IMG/VR virus record: IMGVR_UViG_3300042731_010163
Location: 1-29,227 of that record
Direction: 5' to 3' (one strand)
From: a virus
DNA: 29,227 nt
Of the stretch, positions 29,174-29,227 are shown piece after piece. The notes under the pieces were generated by a model. The model had not been told where the DNA came from. It ran no database searches and saw only the letters and a list, made by a program, of their open reading frames with translations. Position numbers and translations under genes: made by a program. The first letter of the stretch is position 1, and every line of letters starts with the position of its first letter.

Positions 29174-29227
29174 ATGAGTATTGTTAATACGGTTCCTTCT
29201 GCAAAAGATTTGGATATTATTAAGACG
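29174..29227 (+). CDS. Partial gene, probably baseplate, cut by window end
   Basis: ATG at 29174 opens a frame that runs off the window; 18 codons are visible (MSIVNTVPSAKDLDIIKT). GGG at 29163-29165 is a weak ribosome site. The place after spike and palindrome copy 6 suggests a baseplate component, such as a gp25-like or wedge protein, but too little is visible. Confidence 0.4.
   Translation, partial: MSIVNTVPSAKDLDIIKT

Noticed and set aside
1-29227. CRISPR arrays, tRNA genes, insertion sequences, integrase
   Set aside because: No regularly spaced repeats with unique spacers, no cloverleaf pattern and no transposase or integrase motifs were found by reading.

Overview
This window is part of a large tailed-phage genome with a contractile tail (myovirus type). 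It is AT-rich, by eye about one third G+C. Nearly all genes run on the + strand, packed with TAATG or ATGA stop/start overlaps and AGGAG-like ribosome sites. Tail sheath, two tail-tube-like proteins, tape measure, gp53-like wedge, gp27-like hub and gp5-like spike follow in the usual order. The host cannot be named from this sequence. No integrase, transposase, tRNA or CRISPR array was seen.

Layout. 1-3.7 kb: a C2H2-finger protein cut by the window edge, an acidic protein, a neck/connector candidate and small structural or Cys-rich proteins. 3.7-10.1 kb: two long beta-rich appendage or fibre-like proteins, two coiled-coil proteins and a smaller virion protein. 10.1-11.3 kb: an AT-rich gap, two single-span membrane proteins of opposite topology layout and a small helical protein. 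11.3-14.3 kb: small genes, an Ig-like protein, a possible tail-completion protein and a terminator candidate. 14.35-19.0 kb: sheath, a linker-like protein and two tube paralogues. 19.0-21.1 kb: six small genes. 21.1-21.7 kb: a two-gene reverse-strand insert (stand-alone CheY-like receiver and zinc-ribbon protein) with its own strong promoter. 21.8-23.0 kb: a ribbon-helix-helix regulator and a gp26/gp51-like protein with a probable -1 frameshift extension. 23.0-29.2 kb: tape measure, wedge, hub, spike, a proline-rich triple-repeat protein and the start of one more gene.

The most unusual signals lie outside the protein annotation. (1) A perfect 14-bp palindrome, CGAACTCGAGTTCG, occurs six times. 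Four copies lie wholly between genes just upstream of a ribosome site, one forms the end of a gene, and one is inside a gene. Its outer half-sites match the Gram-positive LexA box, but the flanking bases co-vary as if an RNA hairpin were maintained. (2) A single 16-bp palindrome, TGTTTCACGTGAAACA, matches the chromosomal ParB site parS and sits in the same kind of position. (3) A TTTTTTC slippery heptamer joins the gp26-like gene to a 66-codon -1 extension directly before the tape measure gene. (4) The reverse-strand receiver keeps every residue needed for phosphorylation.

The forward genes together build the neck and tail. The tape measure sets tail length with the frameshifted protein as likely chaperone, the tube polymerises on it inside the sheath, and the hub and spike close the distal end. 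The reverse-strand pair looks like independently expressed cargo acting on host signalling. All functions are assigned from reading sequence and gene order; no database search was run.
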